A DNA stretch of 6,139 nucleotides from Phenylobacterium sp. (GTDB lineage Bacteria > Pseudomonadota > Alphaproteobacteria > Caulobacterales > Caulobacteraceae): the NCBI GenBank assembly GCA_028291285.1, contig JAQGIJ010000653.1, forward strand, positions 1 through 6,139. The letters are read 5' to 3'. The translations under genes and the position numbers were made by a program. How positions within the stretch are numbered: position 1 is the stretch's first letter; each line of letters opens with the position of its first letter. A model generated the notes under the pieces. The model had not been told where the DNA came from and searched no databases. It saw only the letters and a program-made list of their open reading frames with translations. Below are positions 1 through 5,939 of the stretch, one piece after another.

Positions 1-113
1 CCAGCAAGGGCAGGATCATGCGGTCCATTCGGGAACTCCATCAGGAGGGCGCGCAGGGGAAAGGTGGCCATCTGCCACCAGACCCCCGCGGCGAAGCCGT
101 CCGGCAGCGGCAT
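1..113 (-). CDS. Unidentified phage gene, N-terminal 37 codons (runs off left edge)
   Basis: An open frame starts at the ATG at 113-111 and stays open to base 1. It encodes MPLPDGFAAGVWWQMATF and then an Arg/Leu-rich stretch ending near FPNGPHDPALA. The start overlaps the stop of the preceding 142-residue gene by one base (TGATG), which is typical of translational coupling in packed phage operons and is the main reason for believing the frame. The residues seen include paired Trp (12-13) and a moderately hydrophobic 16-25 region, too short to call a membrane segment. I do not recognise the family. The rest of the protein lies outside the window, so function cannot be assigned. Confidence 0.5.
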   Translation of the reverse strand, partial: MPLPDGFAAGVWWQMATFPLRALLMEFPNGPHDPALA

Positions 114-541
114 CAGTGCGCGGGCGCGGGCGCCGGCGTCGGCACGACGGTGACGCCCGCGGCGGTGATCTTCAGGCCGACGTGATCGAGCCCGGCCTTC
201 AGACCGTTGATCAGCTGGATCAGGATGGCTTGCTCGGCGAGGCTCAGCGGGCCGGCCGTTGGCACGCCTGCCAGCTGCAGAAGGTTCAGCACCATGGTCG
301 CCTGATGCTCAGTCGTGTCGCTGAGGATCGGGCCCACCGCGGTCATGCCGATGCCGACAACGGCCGATGCGCCAGCTGCGAGGCTGTCCGCGATCAAGGT
401 CACCGCCGGTTGGGCGGCGGCCGGGAGCGAGGCGATGTTCTGCTTGATCAGCGCGAACTCGCCGTCGCGGAACTGCGAGAACGTGATCTTGCCAGCGAAC
501 AGAGCGGCGAGGTTGTGGCCGGTGACGGAGACGTCGGACAT
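113..541 (-). CDS. Small phage protein of unknown function, hydrophobic alpha-helical
   Basis: This 142-residue protein starts at an ATG 10 bases after the stop of the preceding gene. Only a weak purine-rich tract (AAGAAG) precedes it. The N-terminus (MSDVSVTGHNLAALFAGKIT) is followed by a mixed helix at about 22-38, an Ala/Val/Gly-rich stretch at about 45-72 (ending VVGIGMTAVGPIL), a Leu-rich helix at 80-92 and another at 101-125. The tail is Pro/Ala-rich (PTPAPAPAH). The 45-72 and 101-120 stretches could be membrane-associated, but neither is a clean transmembrane helix. There are no cysteines and no catalytic motif. I do not recognise the family. Its place at the end of the lysis cassette, coupled to the gene that follows, suggests a small phage accessory protein. 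The frame is credible because it fills the gap exactly between its neighbours. Confidence 0.75.
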   Translation of the reverse strand: MSDVSVTGHNLAALFAGKITFSQFRDGEFALIKQNIASLPAAAQPAVTLIADSLAAGASAVVGIGMTAVGPILSDTTEHQATMVLNLLQLAGVPTAGPLSLAEQAILIQLINGLKAGLDHVGLKITAAGVTVVPTPAPAPAH

Positions 542-551
542 AGGGCTTCTT

Positions 552-845
552 TCAGACGGGCGGCTTGGCCGCGGGGAGGATGAAGGTTTGTTCGGCGGCT
601 CGGCGCGCGGCTTCGAGCGCGGCGGTCGTCTGGCAATGGTCCGCCTGGCGCGCGATGACCCAGGCGCCGGCGTTCACGACAGCGACGGCCGGCGGGCCCC
701 ACCACTGGCGCTTGCCGCCGTAGAGCCCCAAGGCGCGCCCGAATGTGCCGGAAAGACTTTCCCGCGCAGACCCGCCGCCCAAGGCGTTGATGGCTTCGTC
801 TCCGCCCAGAAAAAGGCCGACGATGCGCTCGCCGAGGCCGCTCAC
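552..845 (-). CDS. Small conserved phage protein, GTG start overlapping the HNH-like gene
   Basis: This 97-residue protein begins at the GTG at 845-843, which overlaps the TGA of the upstream gene (GTGA, 4 bases), so translation is probably coupled. A longer in-frame extension to 1031 would run through the whole 3' part of the HNH-like gene and reads as Arg/Pro-rich shadow sequence, so I reject it. Visible landmarks are GERIVGLFLGGDEAINALGGG (residues 5-25), RESLSGTFGRAL (28-39), a WWGPP turn (48-52), a hydrophobic run VAVVNAGAWVIA (54-65) and DHC (69-71), followed by an Ala-rich helix. From memory, the spaced pattern D..xNAL.GG....(T/S)LS...GRA....W.........HC recurs in small proteins next to lysis genes in many phages of proteobacteria. 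That is recall, and no function is established for them. Treat it as a conserved hypothetical. Confidence 0.75.
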   Translation of the reverse strand: MSGLGERIVGLFLGGDEAINALGGGSARESLSGTFGRALGLYGGKRQWWGPPAVAVVNAGAWVIARQADHCQTTAALEAARRAAEQTFILPAAKPPV

Positions 846-1309
846 GGGTGCGGAGCCCCGACGCCGGGAAGCTGCTCCGGGTGGTGCAGGTAGCCGGCGA
901 TCCAGTCGGTGCGGATTTCGCTCTGGGCGCGCTCGAGCGTGATCTCGCCACGGCAGACTGCGCGCTTCAGGAAGGTCTCGTAGGCGTCCTTGCGATGTGC
1001 GCCCCATGGCCCGGCCCAGGGCTCCGGCCACAGGTTGAGCGGGTCGGTCGGGTTGCCTCCAATTTCGAGGCTGATGAGGTGGTCTTCCTCCGCAGTGCGT
1101 GGGTCGATCTGCAGTCCGAGCGCGGCGAGTTGCTGGCGCTTGAGCTTGTTGGTGTAGGCGGCCTTTGGGCGGATGGTCTTCGTCCAGCCAGAGACGCAGA
1201 TCGTCTGCTGGATCGTGGCCTGGGTGACGGCGGGGTTTGTCGCCCCGGGCGTGCGCGCAGGATCAGGCAGCACGGCGAGCGCCGCCACGGCAGCGAGAAT
1301 GACGAGCAT
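842..1309 (-). CDS. Exported or membrane-anchored HNH-like nuclease domain protein
   Basis: This 155-residue protein starts at an ATG preceded by GGAGG four bases upstream. Residues 1-17 are a hydrophobic segment (MLVILAAVAALAVL) resembling a signal peptide or N-terminal anchor, although it lacks the usual positive n-region. A cleavage site near PARTPGA is only a guess. The rest is soluble: CVSGWTKTIRP (38-48), YTNKLKRQQL (52-61), then DHLISLEIGG (76-85), NLWPEPW (92-98) and AHRKD (104-108). The Asp-His, Asn-Leu and His-Arg-Lys elements, in this order and spacing, match the core of HNH (beta-beta-alpha metal) nucleases, with D76, H77, N92 and H105 as candidate key residues. C38 and C119 could form a disulfide if exported. 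Classic zinc-binding CxxC pairs are absent. Nuclease activity is inferred from the motif only. It sits after the endolysin and overlaps the next gene. Confidence 0.8.
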   Translation of the reverse strand: MLVILAAVAALAVLPDPARTPGATNPAVTQATIQQTICVSGWTKTIRPKAAYTNKLKRQQLAALGLQIDPRTAEEDHLISLEIGGNPTDPLNLWPEPWAGPWGAHRKDAYETFLKRAVCRGEITLERAQSEIRTDWIAGYLHHPEQLPGVGAPHP

Positions 1310-1323
1310 CGAGCCTCCGAAGG

Positions 1324-1433
1324 TCAGCGCCGGCGGGTCAACCGGGCGTAGAGCACCATCGCCAGCACCATGGCCGCGAGCGTGAGGGCGAGCCAGAACA
1401 GGCTTGGCCGTGAGGGTGTCAGGACAGGGTCAC
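1324..1433 (-). CDS. Candidate micro-ORF pair encoding a single transmembrane helix
   Basis: Between the endolysin and the HNH-like gene, one minus frame ending TGA at 1326-1324 encodes a clear membrane helix, LFWLALTLAAMVLAMVLYA, followed by the basic tail RLTRRR. Upstream in this frame there is no ATG, GTG or TTG back to the previous stop. The only full-length start candidate is the CTG at 1422-1420, which would give 32 residues. An internal ATG at 1371-1369 leaves only 15 residues. The CTG overlaps by 4 bases (CTGA) the stop of a four-codon ORF (GTG at 1433, peptide MTLS), which itself overlaps the endolysin stop (GTGA). Re-initiation, or a -1 frameshift from the GTG, could express the helix. 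It may also be a decayed or chance frame. If real, the positive-inside rule puts its C-terminus in the cytoplasm. Confidence 0.3.
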
Positions 1434-2026
1434 GTGCAGCCGCCCGCCATGAGCGCGTCCTGAAAGCGCATGGCGTAGTCTGCGATCAGGTCGGCCTTGT
1501 CCTGGCGATTGATCACCCACCGCGCGGCCATGAACTGCGCCCGCGTGGCCGGGCCGTGCATCAGCAGGAAGTCCATCAGCTTGCGGCCGGTGAACGAGCC
1601 CTCGCGCATGCCTTGTTCGAGGATCTGGGCGGCGACCTTCGGCTCGAGCGCCTTGTCGGGATCGTCCGCGATACCGCAGCGGGCGTAGTTGGTCCGGCCG
1701 GTGAGCTGCACGTAGCCGCGCCCGCAGAACTGGATGCCGTCGCCCGGCTCGATGTTGCCGAGCTCGCGGGCGACCTCAGGCCTCAGGCCCGTCGGGTCGT
1801 ACATCCGGGTGAAGTAGGCCTCGCCGCCGTACTCCTTCACCGGCTGCATGGTGTGCGCGGTCTCGTGGTAGGCGGTGGCCAGCGCATAGGCCGTCCAGCA
1901 CGTCGGCCAGCCCGTGCAGGCCTCCAGGATCGCCGTGCAGCCGGAGACCTCATCAGGGCTCAGCCTGGGGCCCAGGAGACCGGAGCGGAGCGCGGCGAAG
2001 AAGCGGGCGGCGTGCGGGGGGATCAT
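1430..2026 (-). CDS. Phage endolysin, GH19 chitinase-like muramidase
   Basis: This 198-residue single-domain protein cleaves the glycan backbone of peptidoglycan during host lysis, by analogy with GH19-type phage endolysins. The family signature is plain: AYALATAYHETAHTMQPVKE (46-65), with E55 of YHET as the expected catalytic acid and E65 just before YGG as the likely second carboxylate. Then come FCGRGYVQLTGRTNY (100-114), the conserved substrate-groove loop, and a C-terminal AARWVINRQDKADLIADYA (167-185), which corresponds to the usual 'xxxINGxxxADxIxxYA' end. There is no signal peptide, so export should depend on a holin, and one lies two genes upstream. There is no separate cell-wall-binding domain. 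Six cysteines (30, 37, 43, 101, 117, 197) are more than usual for a cytoplasmic lysozyme. The ATG overlaps the stop of a tiny upstream ORF and has only a weak Shine-Dalgarno. Confidence 0.93.
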   Translation of the reverse strand: MIPPHAARFFAALRSGLLGPRLSPDEVSGCTAILEACTGWPTCWTAYALATAYHETAHTMQPVKEYGGEAYFTRMYDPTGLRPEVARELGNIEPGDGIQFCGRGYVQLTGRTNYARCGIADDPDKALEPKVAAQILEQGMREGSFTGRKLMDFLLMHGPATRAQFMAARWVINRQDKADLIADYAMRFQDALMAGGCT

Positions 2027-2096
2027 GGCTCGCCCCGCGTCATCGGGCGGCTGGCTGGGGCATGGCGACCAGCCTGAGGTTGCCGAGCGCCCTCAT
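2023..2096 (-). promoter_or_regulatory. Relay of two tiny ORFs coupling the coiled-coil gene to the endolysin
   Basis: The 66 bases between the coiled-coil gene and the endolysin are bridged by stop/start overlaps. The TGA at 2095-2093 overlaps an ATG at 2096 (ATGA) opening an 18-codon ORF (MRALGNLRLVAMPQPAAR). Its TGA at 2042-2040 overlaps another ATG at 2043, opening a six-codon ORF (MTRGEP). The TGA of that ORF at 2025-2023 overlaps the endolysin ATG at 2026. The first ATG has a good Shine-Dalgarno (GAAGGA, 9 bases away) inside the end of the coiled-coil gene. The second has none, and the endolysin has only a weak one. I read this as a possible translational re-initiation path that sets endolysin output. 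The peptides themselves look unremarkable. The arrangement is seen directly and the function is inferred. Confidence 0.4.
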
Positions 2097-2563
2097 GGCA
2101 GCTTGTCCTTCAGGCCCATAGCCGCCGCGGCGGTCATGAGCATGGCGAGCAGCCAGGGCGCGTTCTTGGAGAGCCACCCGAATACTCCGCCGGCGCCCTC
2201 GATCCGGTTCTTGAAGCCCTCCAGGGTCGCAACCCGGGTCTCCAGGGCGTCGAGGCCGGAGCGGGTCTCACGGGTGATCTTGTCCATGGAGTTGACCAGA
2301 TCCGCGCGGGCGCCGGCGAATCCCTTCTCGACGTCGCCGCGCAGCTCGGCGAGCTTTGTCGGGATGTCCTGGGCGCCGAACCGCTCGGTGAGGCGGGTCG
2401 CGGCGTCCCTCGCCTCCCGCGCGTCCTCGCGGATTTCGGTGACCCGGCCGTCGAGCCCCCGGATCAAGGCGAGGATCTCCCGGTAGTGGCCCTCGTGAAG
2501 GCCTTCCTCTGGGATCACAGGCAAGCGCGGACGCCTTGCGGCGCGGTCGATGTCTTCGGCCAC
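2093..2563 (-). CDS. Coiled-coil protein with C-terminal membrane segment (XhlA-like lysis accessory candidate)
   Basis: This 156-residue protein uses a GTG start (2563-2561) with AAGGA seven bases upstream. After a basic N-terminus (RAARRPRLPVIPEE, 7-20), residues about 24-120 are almost entirely charged, heptad-like helix: LALIRGLDGRVTEIREDARE, then LAELRGDVEKGFAGARADLV, then LDALETRVATLEGFKNRIEG. This should form a coiled coil. Residues 127-149 (VFGWLSKNAPWLLAMLMTAAAAMG) make one membrane helix, followed by the short charged tail LKDKLP. This layout resembles haemolysin XhlA-type phage proteins and other membrane-tethered coiled coils found beside holins, with the soluble part probably cytoplasmic. 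It is not a standard Rz spanin, where the membrane anchor is N-terminal. It sits between the holin-like gene and the endolysin. Its role in lysis is inferred from position and architecture. Confidence 0.8.
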   Translation of the reverse strand: MAEDIDRAARRPRLPVIPEEGLHEGHYREILALIRGLDGRVTEIREDAREARDAATRLTERFGAQDIPTKLAELRGDVEKGFAGARADLVNSMDKITRETRSGLDALETRVATLEGFKNRIEGAGGVFGWLSKNAPWLLAMLMTAAAAMGLKDKLP

Positions 2564-2613
2564 GTCGTTATCCTTCGGTGATGCGATGGGTGTGCTGTGA
2601 CAGGCGCTGTGGG

Positions 2614-2913
2614 TCAGGACGCGGCGATCTGCGCCAGGGCCGCGGCGCTGGCCTTGCTGCCGGCCGAGGACCCCAGCCAGTAGCCGGTGGCGCCTGACAC
2701 CGAAGCCGTTACGGCCGTGATCAGACCGCCCAGCACGCCCAGCATGACCGGGGACACGTCAACCTTGGCCAGGATCAGCGCGAAGATACCGGCGCCCACC
2801 AGGTTGAACTGCAGGAGCAGCACGTAGGTGACGATCGCCTGGGTGGAGAGGCGGTCGTTTGACGGCGGCGCAGGCGCAGCAGCCGGCGCGCCCTGGTCAG
2901 GGGTTTCGCTCAT
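2614..2913 (-). CDS. Holin-like protein with two membrane helices
   Basis: This 99-residue protein would form the membrane lesion that releases the signal-less endolysin. I chose the ATG at 2913-2911 because GGAG lies eight bases upstream and the sequence from it (MSETPDQGAPAAAPAPPSND) is a typical soluble N-terminus. An upstream in-frame start at 2979 would add 22 residues of poor character. Residues 26-48 (AIVTYVLLLQFNLVGAGIFA and on) form helix 1, a short charged turn AKVDVS follows, and residues 55-81 form helix 2. The end GYWLGSSAGSKAS is a motif I recall at the C-terminus of many small phage holin-like proteins. Two helices with both ends cytoplasmic would fit a class II topology. The Pro/Ala-rich N-terminus is probably disordered. 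The holin role rests on topology and on neighbouring lysis genes, not on a specific family match. Confidence 0.78.
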   Translation of the reverse strand: MSETPDQGAPAAAPAPPSNDRLSTQAIVTYVLLLQFNLVGAGIFALILAKVDVSPVMLGVLGGLITAVTASVSGATGYWLGSSAGSKASAAALAQIAAS

Positions 2914-3016
2914 CTCGGGATCTCCAGTGGGGATGCGAACGGCGTTCGTGCTTGCGCGGTGGGCAGCTCGGGCCCTCACCGAGGCGAGTTGGGCAGAGCG
3001 GTTAGGACTCGAGGGC

Positions 3017-4804
3017 TCAGGGCGCGGTCGTCTGCGCCTGCAACAGGTTCGCTAGCGCCGTACCGATGGCCTGCGGGCCGTACGGATAGGCCGGGTGGAT
3101 CGTGTCGCCGCCACCGGACCCCACGTAGAGATCGCTGTTGCCGTAGCCGGTCGGGCTCACGTTGTTGCCGCCCCCGGTCCAAAGGTCGTGCCCAACCTGG
3201 GTGTAGGGCGCATTGATCGCGTGGGCGTGTTGCAGCGTGCCGGGGAAGTGGACGGTGTACTTGCCCGCCCCGCCCACGAGCCAGTCGTGGATCTCGATCT
3301 GCTCCTCATTGGCCGTGCCCGGTTCGATGTCGAGGATCGCGCCGCTCTGCAAGCCACAGTTGGTGCTGCAGTTGGTGGCGATCACCACGCCAATGCCGGT
3401 CGTCATGCCGTCCGCGCTGGCACTGGCGGCGGCCTGAAGCGTCCCGGTCAGCGGTGTGCCTTGAAGCGGCATATGCACCGGATCGACCCACACCACGCCA
3501 TCGGCGGCGGCCTGGGTCTGCATAGCGGAATAGACCTGAATGGCCCCCGTGGTGAGCGTGTTAACCCCGCCCGAGGCCATCGGCGAGGCAATCTGCAACA
3601 CGTTCGGCAGCGCGGCCTTCACGCTCGCCCAACAGGTGTGCGCCGCCGCGGCGACGGAAGACGCCGCCGAACCCCAATCGTTGCGGGACCCCTCCCACCA
3701 GACGATATCCGGGTTTTCCGCGATGATGTCGTGCTGGACGCGCTGGCAATAGGTCGGGCCGAGCCCGACGTTGGTGGCGAGATAACCGGTCCCGCCCACG
3801 CCGGTGTTGATGATGTCGTCCCAGCCCAGCGCGTCGCCGAGAAAGGTGGTGAAGCTCTTGATGCCCTGGCCGGCGAAACTGTCGCCCACCATCAGCACCC
3901 GCGGCCCCCGCACCGGAGCCGGGTCGATGCTGTCGTTGGCCCCGACATAGACGGCCTGGAATGAGGGGTTGTTGGCGATCACGTCGATGCGGCGGCGCGC
4001 CACCGAACCGAAGTCGATCAGAACGTACTTCGACGTGTAGGGCGTGAGCGTGATGTACTGGTCGTTGACCTTGATGAACTCGCCCGTGGTGTTGTTGTTG
4101 AAGACCTCCAGATACCGCCCGTCGTGGTAGAAGCTCTCGCCCAGGGTCAGGCAGGTGTAGGTGACGGACGGATAGGTCACCGTCGTGCTCTGGCAGCCCA
4201 CCGCCGTTGCGTTCACGCCGGCCGGCGAAATGGACGCAGAGACGCTGCCGCCGCGGGTATAGGTGAAGCGGTCGTTGACGAACGCCGGCAGGTTCCGGCC
4301 ACCGCTGTTGCTGGAGTTGGAGACCTGCACCGAACTTGCGGTGATCGTCTCCGAGCTGACGGTGTTGGAGACGCTGAGATTGTAGGTCCCGGTCCCGCCG
4401 GTCGTGCCCGACGCCTGCGAGGTGATGACGGTGCCCGTGGCGATGCCGGTCCCGGTGAGGGTTTCGCTCGGCTGAAGCACGCCCGAGGCCACAGCGCTCA
4501 CCGTCAGCACCGTCCCGGCAATTGAGCCGGTGACGCTGGCGTTGAACTGGTCGGTGCTGGCCGCGGTGACTGTTGGCGGCACAGCCATGACCTGGCCCAC
4601 CAGCATCTGCGAGGGGATGTGGATGGCCGAATTGCGCGGAAGGAAATAGGCGCCGCTGGGCTGCCGCGTCGGTACGGCCATCATGGCCGACGAGATGGGC
4701 GTGGGCGCCGGGATCCCCGGCGGTGCGATCACGCCGGCCTGGGCCGACCCGAACGTCAGGGCGATGCAAGGCGCTGCAAACCAGCGCGCGAGGAACTTGG
4801 GCAT
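3017..4804 (-). CDS. Exported SGNH/GDSL-type hydrolase with phage beta-sandwich modules
   Basis: This 595-residue protein starts at an ATG with GGGAGGG about eight bases upstream. Residues 1-23 form a Sec-type signal peptide ([18 protein letters not shown], then GSAQA before G24). Residues about 88-157 are a Ser/Thr/Gly-rich module ([18 protein letters not shown] and on) of a type common in phage tail proteins. The SGNH domain follows: block [11 protein letters not shown] with S309, block [11 protein letters not shown] (333-341), block III GSRND with N375, and block V DTIHP with D567 and H570. This gives a full catalytic set for an esterase or acetylhydrolase. Between blocks III and V lies a second beta-type module (about 460-540, including [14 protein letters not shown] and [11 protein letters not shown]). 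Six mature cysteines (204, 218, 353, 391, 479, 483) suit an oxidised exported protein. Probable role: deacylation of a surface polysaccharide, as in phage tail-spike-associated esterases. The substrate is unknown. Confidence 0.85.
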   Translation of the reverse strand: MPKFLARWFAAPCIALTFGSAQAGVIAPPGIPAPTPISSAMMAVPTRQPSGAYFLPRNSAIHIPSQMLVGQVMAVPPTVTAASTDQFNASVTGSIAGTVLTVSAVASGVLQPSETLTGTGIATGTVITSQASGTTGGTGTYNLSVSNTVSSETITASSVQVSNSSNSGGRNLPAFVNDRFTYTRGGSVSASISPAGVNATAVGCQSTTVTYPSVTYTCLTLGESFYHDGRYLEVFNNNTTGEFIKVNDQYITLTPYTSKYVLIDFGSVARRRIDVIANNPSFQAVYVGANDSIDPAPVRGPRVLMVGDSFAGQGIKSFTTFLGDALGWDDIINTGVGGTGYLATNVGLGPTYCQRVQHDIIAENPDIVWWEGSRNDWGSAASSVAAAAHTCWASVKAALPNVLQIASPMASGGVNTLTTGAIQVYSAMQTQAAADGVVWVDPVHMPLQGTPLTGTLQAAASASADGMTTGIGVVIATNCSTNCGLQSGAILDIEPGTANEEQIEIHDWLVGGAGKYTVHFPGTLQHAHAINAPYTQVGHDLWTGGGNNVSPTGYGNSDLYVGSGGGDTIHPAYPYGPQAIGTALANLLQAQTTAP

Positions 4805-4841
4805 GGTCTACGCCCTCCCGAAAGGTTGTCGCTGAGTGGGT

Positions 4842-4865
4842 GGCAGCGCCTCTATCGGCGCCGCC
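4842..4865 (-). other. GC-rich hairpin downstream of the exported beta-sandwich gene
   Basis: In the 83-base gap between the two exported-protein genes, the minus-strand transcript reads GGCGGCGCC, the six-base loop GATAGA, then GGCGCTGCC. These arms pair over nine positions with one G-U wobble. No U-tract follows, so it is not a classical intrinsic terminator. It could be an mRNA-stabilising or processing hairpin at the 3' end of the upstream cistron, or chance in GC-rich sequence. Confidence 0.35.
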
Positions 4866-4887
4866 GCTGTGATCGGAGGGGAGCGCA

Positions 4888-5910
4888 TTACTGGCTTTCC
4901 CAGGCGGTTACCTTGTCGCTCGTGGTCGGGCAGTTGACCCAGAAGGCGTTCGTGGTCGGGCTGGTCTCCATGCCGAAGCCGCCTTGGGCTGGCAGCGGGA
5001 AAGATCCCGCGGCGTTCGCGGCGGGCGACGTGCTGGTGACGCTCCCCCAGCAGTTGTCGGCGGCGTTCGGGTTGAAGACGTAGAAGCTGCGGCGGCTGGT
5101 GTTCGCCGCCATGACCTGCTGGGCCGTACCGCCCGCGGTGATCGTGATGGAGCGGTCTGTCGTGGTCTGCGCACCGGTCGGCGCGAGCGGCGCGCCGTTG
5201 GTCGGACCCGCGACATTCAGGCCGTCCACGCCGAGCAGGCGGAGCGGATTGACGATCTGCCCCAGGCCCGGTGAGTTCGAGCTCGTCAGCTGCGCCGTCA
5301 GCGTCCCCGACGTGAAGGCGCTCGCCCTCAGCCGGATGTTGGTCATGCCGGTGACGTCGACCCGGAACACGCCCTTGCCGGTGACGGAGCCCGTCACGGC
5401 GCCGGTCCCCAGGATCTTGGCGGTGGCCGGGGCGTAAGTGGTCCCGCCGTCCGCCGACGTCTCGATTTGGGCGGTCAGCACGAACGTGTTGCTCGTGGTG
5501 ATCGTGGCCGAGGACTGGCCGTTCAGGGCCCAGGTGATCGCCGAGCCCGCCGTCGGCGTGCCGGTGACCAGGTTGACGCCGCTCTGCCCGGCCGAGCTGG
5601 TGGTGGCGACGTCCGCCGCGGTGATGGTCGAAGTCGTCGTCCGCGCGTCGGTCGACGTGACGTTGACGGTGCTCTGGACGTTGACGCCGAGGTTGCCCGA
5701 GCCGTCCACCGCCACGCCCGTCGGGACGCCGCCGAAGAAGCCGTAGAGGATGTGGCAGGGGATCTGGACCGGGGCGCTCTGGGACTTGGCGCAGACGGTC
5801 TGCACGGTGCCGTCGCCCGCTCGGACGACCATATCGGCGTGCGCGGGCGGACCGCACAGCAGTAGGGCGGCGACCGCCAGGAAGGCGGCGCCGTGATGGC
5901 GGAAGCGCAT
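4888..5910 (-). CDS. Exported phage tail/virion-like beta-sandwich protein
   Basis: This 340-residue protein starts at an ATG with GGAG about ten bases upstream and ends in TAA. Residues 1-25 are a classic Sec signal peptide: a basic MRFRHH, a hydrophobic core AAFLAVAALLLCG, and AHA before D26. Residues 26-75 include YGFFGGVPTGVAVDGSGNLG. Residues about 78-210 form a Ser/Thr/Val-rich beta region with ATITTSNTFVLTAQIETSAD and GVFRVDVTGMTNIRLRASAF, a pattern I recall from phage structural beta-sandwich domains. The C-terminal part (about 252-335) has ITITAGGTAQQVMAANTSRR, SFYVFNPNAADNCWG and FWVNC, resembling small end-domains of tail and head-associated phage proteins. Four mature cysteines (40, 52, 287, 327) could form disulfides. 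No enzymatic motif is visible. The next gene is also exported, so the two may act together at the cell surface or on the virion. Assignment is by fold-like pattern only. Confidence 0.78.
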   Translation of the reverse strand: MRFRHHGAAFLAVAALLLCGPPAHADMVVRAGDGTVQTVCAKSQSAPVQIPCHILYGFFGGVPTGVAVDGSGNLGVNVQSTVNVTSTDARTTTSTITAADVATTSSAGQSGVNLVTGTPTAGSAITWALNGQSSATITTSNTFVLTAQIETSADGGTTYAPATAKILGTGAVTGSVTGKGVFRVDVTGMTNIRLRASAFTSGTLTAQLTSSNSPGLGQIVNPLRLLGVDGLNVAGPTNGAPLAPTGAQTTTDRSITITAGGTAQQVMAANTSRRSFYVFNPNAADNCWGSVTSTSPAANAAGSFPLPAQGGFGMETSPTTNAFWVNCPTTSDKVTAWESQ

Positions 5911-5939
5911 CGGCGGAGGTCTCCGGTGTGAAGGTGAGG

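Noticed and set aside
1..60. FPNGPHD in the left-edge protein, recalling the FPNGxHDD motif of large terminases
   Set aside because: In terminases that motif lies near the C-terminus and continues with D-x-V-D-A. Here it is within the first 33 residues and continues PALA, so the resemblance is probably accidental.
448..951. Minus-strand frame spanning the end of the HNH-like gene, the 97-residue gene and the start of the next
   Set aside because: The composition is Arg/Ser/Pro-rich shadow, and it runs across three better-supported, tightly abutting genes.
2936..2948. Short palindrome CGAAC-GGC-GTTCG between the SGNH and holin-like genes
   Set aside because: A five-base stem is expected by chance in this composition, and it has no T-tract or operator-like partner nearby.
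2980..3056. tRNA-like plus-strand look (GGCGAGTTGGGCAGAGCGGT followed later by AGGTTCG)
   Set aside because: No acceptor stem or proper anticodon arm can be formed, and most of it lies within the 3' coding part of the SGNH gene.
3095..3964. Long plus-strand open frame of 289 codons opposite the SGNH gene, and similar plus-strand frames elsewhere
   Set aside because: High G+C leaves antisense frames open. The translations are Arg/Gly/Ala/His-rich with no domain character, while the minus-strand frames show clear signal peptides and family motifs.
3561..4769. Minus-strand frame (402 codons) inside the SGNH gene
   Set aside because: It is Arg/His/Gln-rich shadow sequence of the SGNH frame, with no motifs and no plausible ribosome binding site.
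4808..5857. Second minus-strand frame (349 codons) overlapping the exported beta-sandwich gene
   Set aside because: It is an Arg/Gly/His/Asp-rich shadow frame with no domain features. The overlapping 340-residue frame has a signal peptide, a Shine-Dalgarno and coherent beta-rich sequence.
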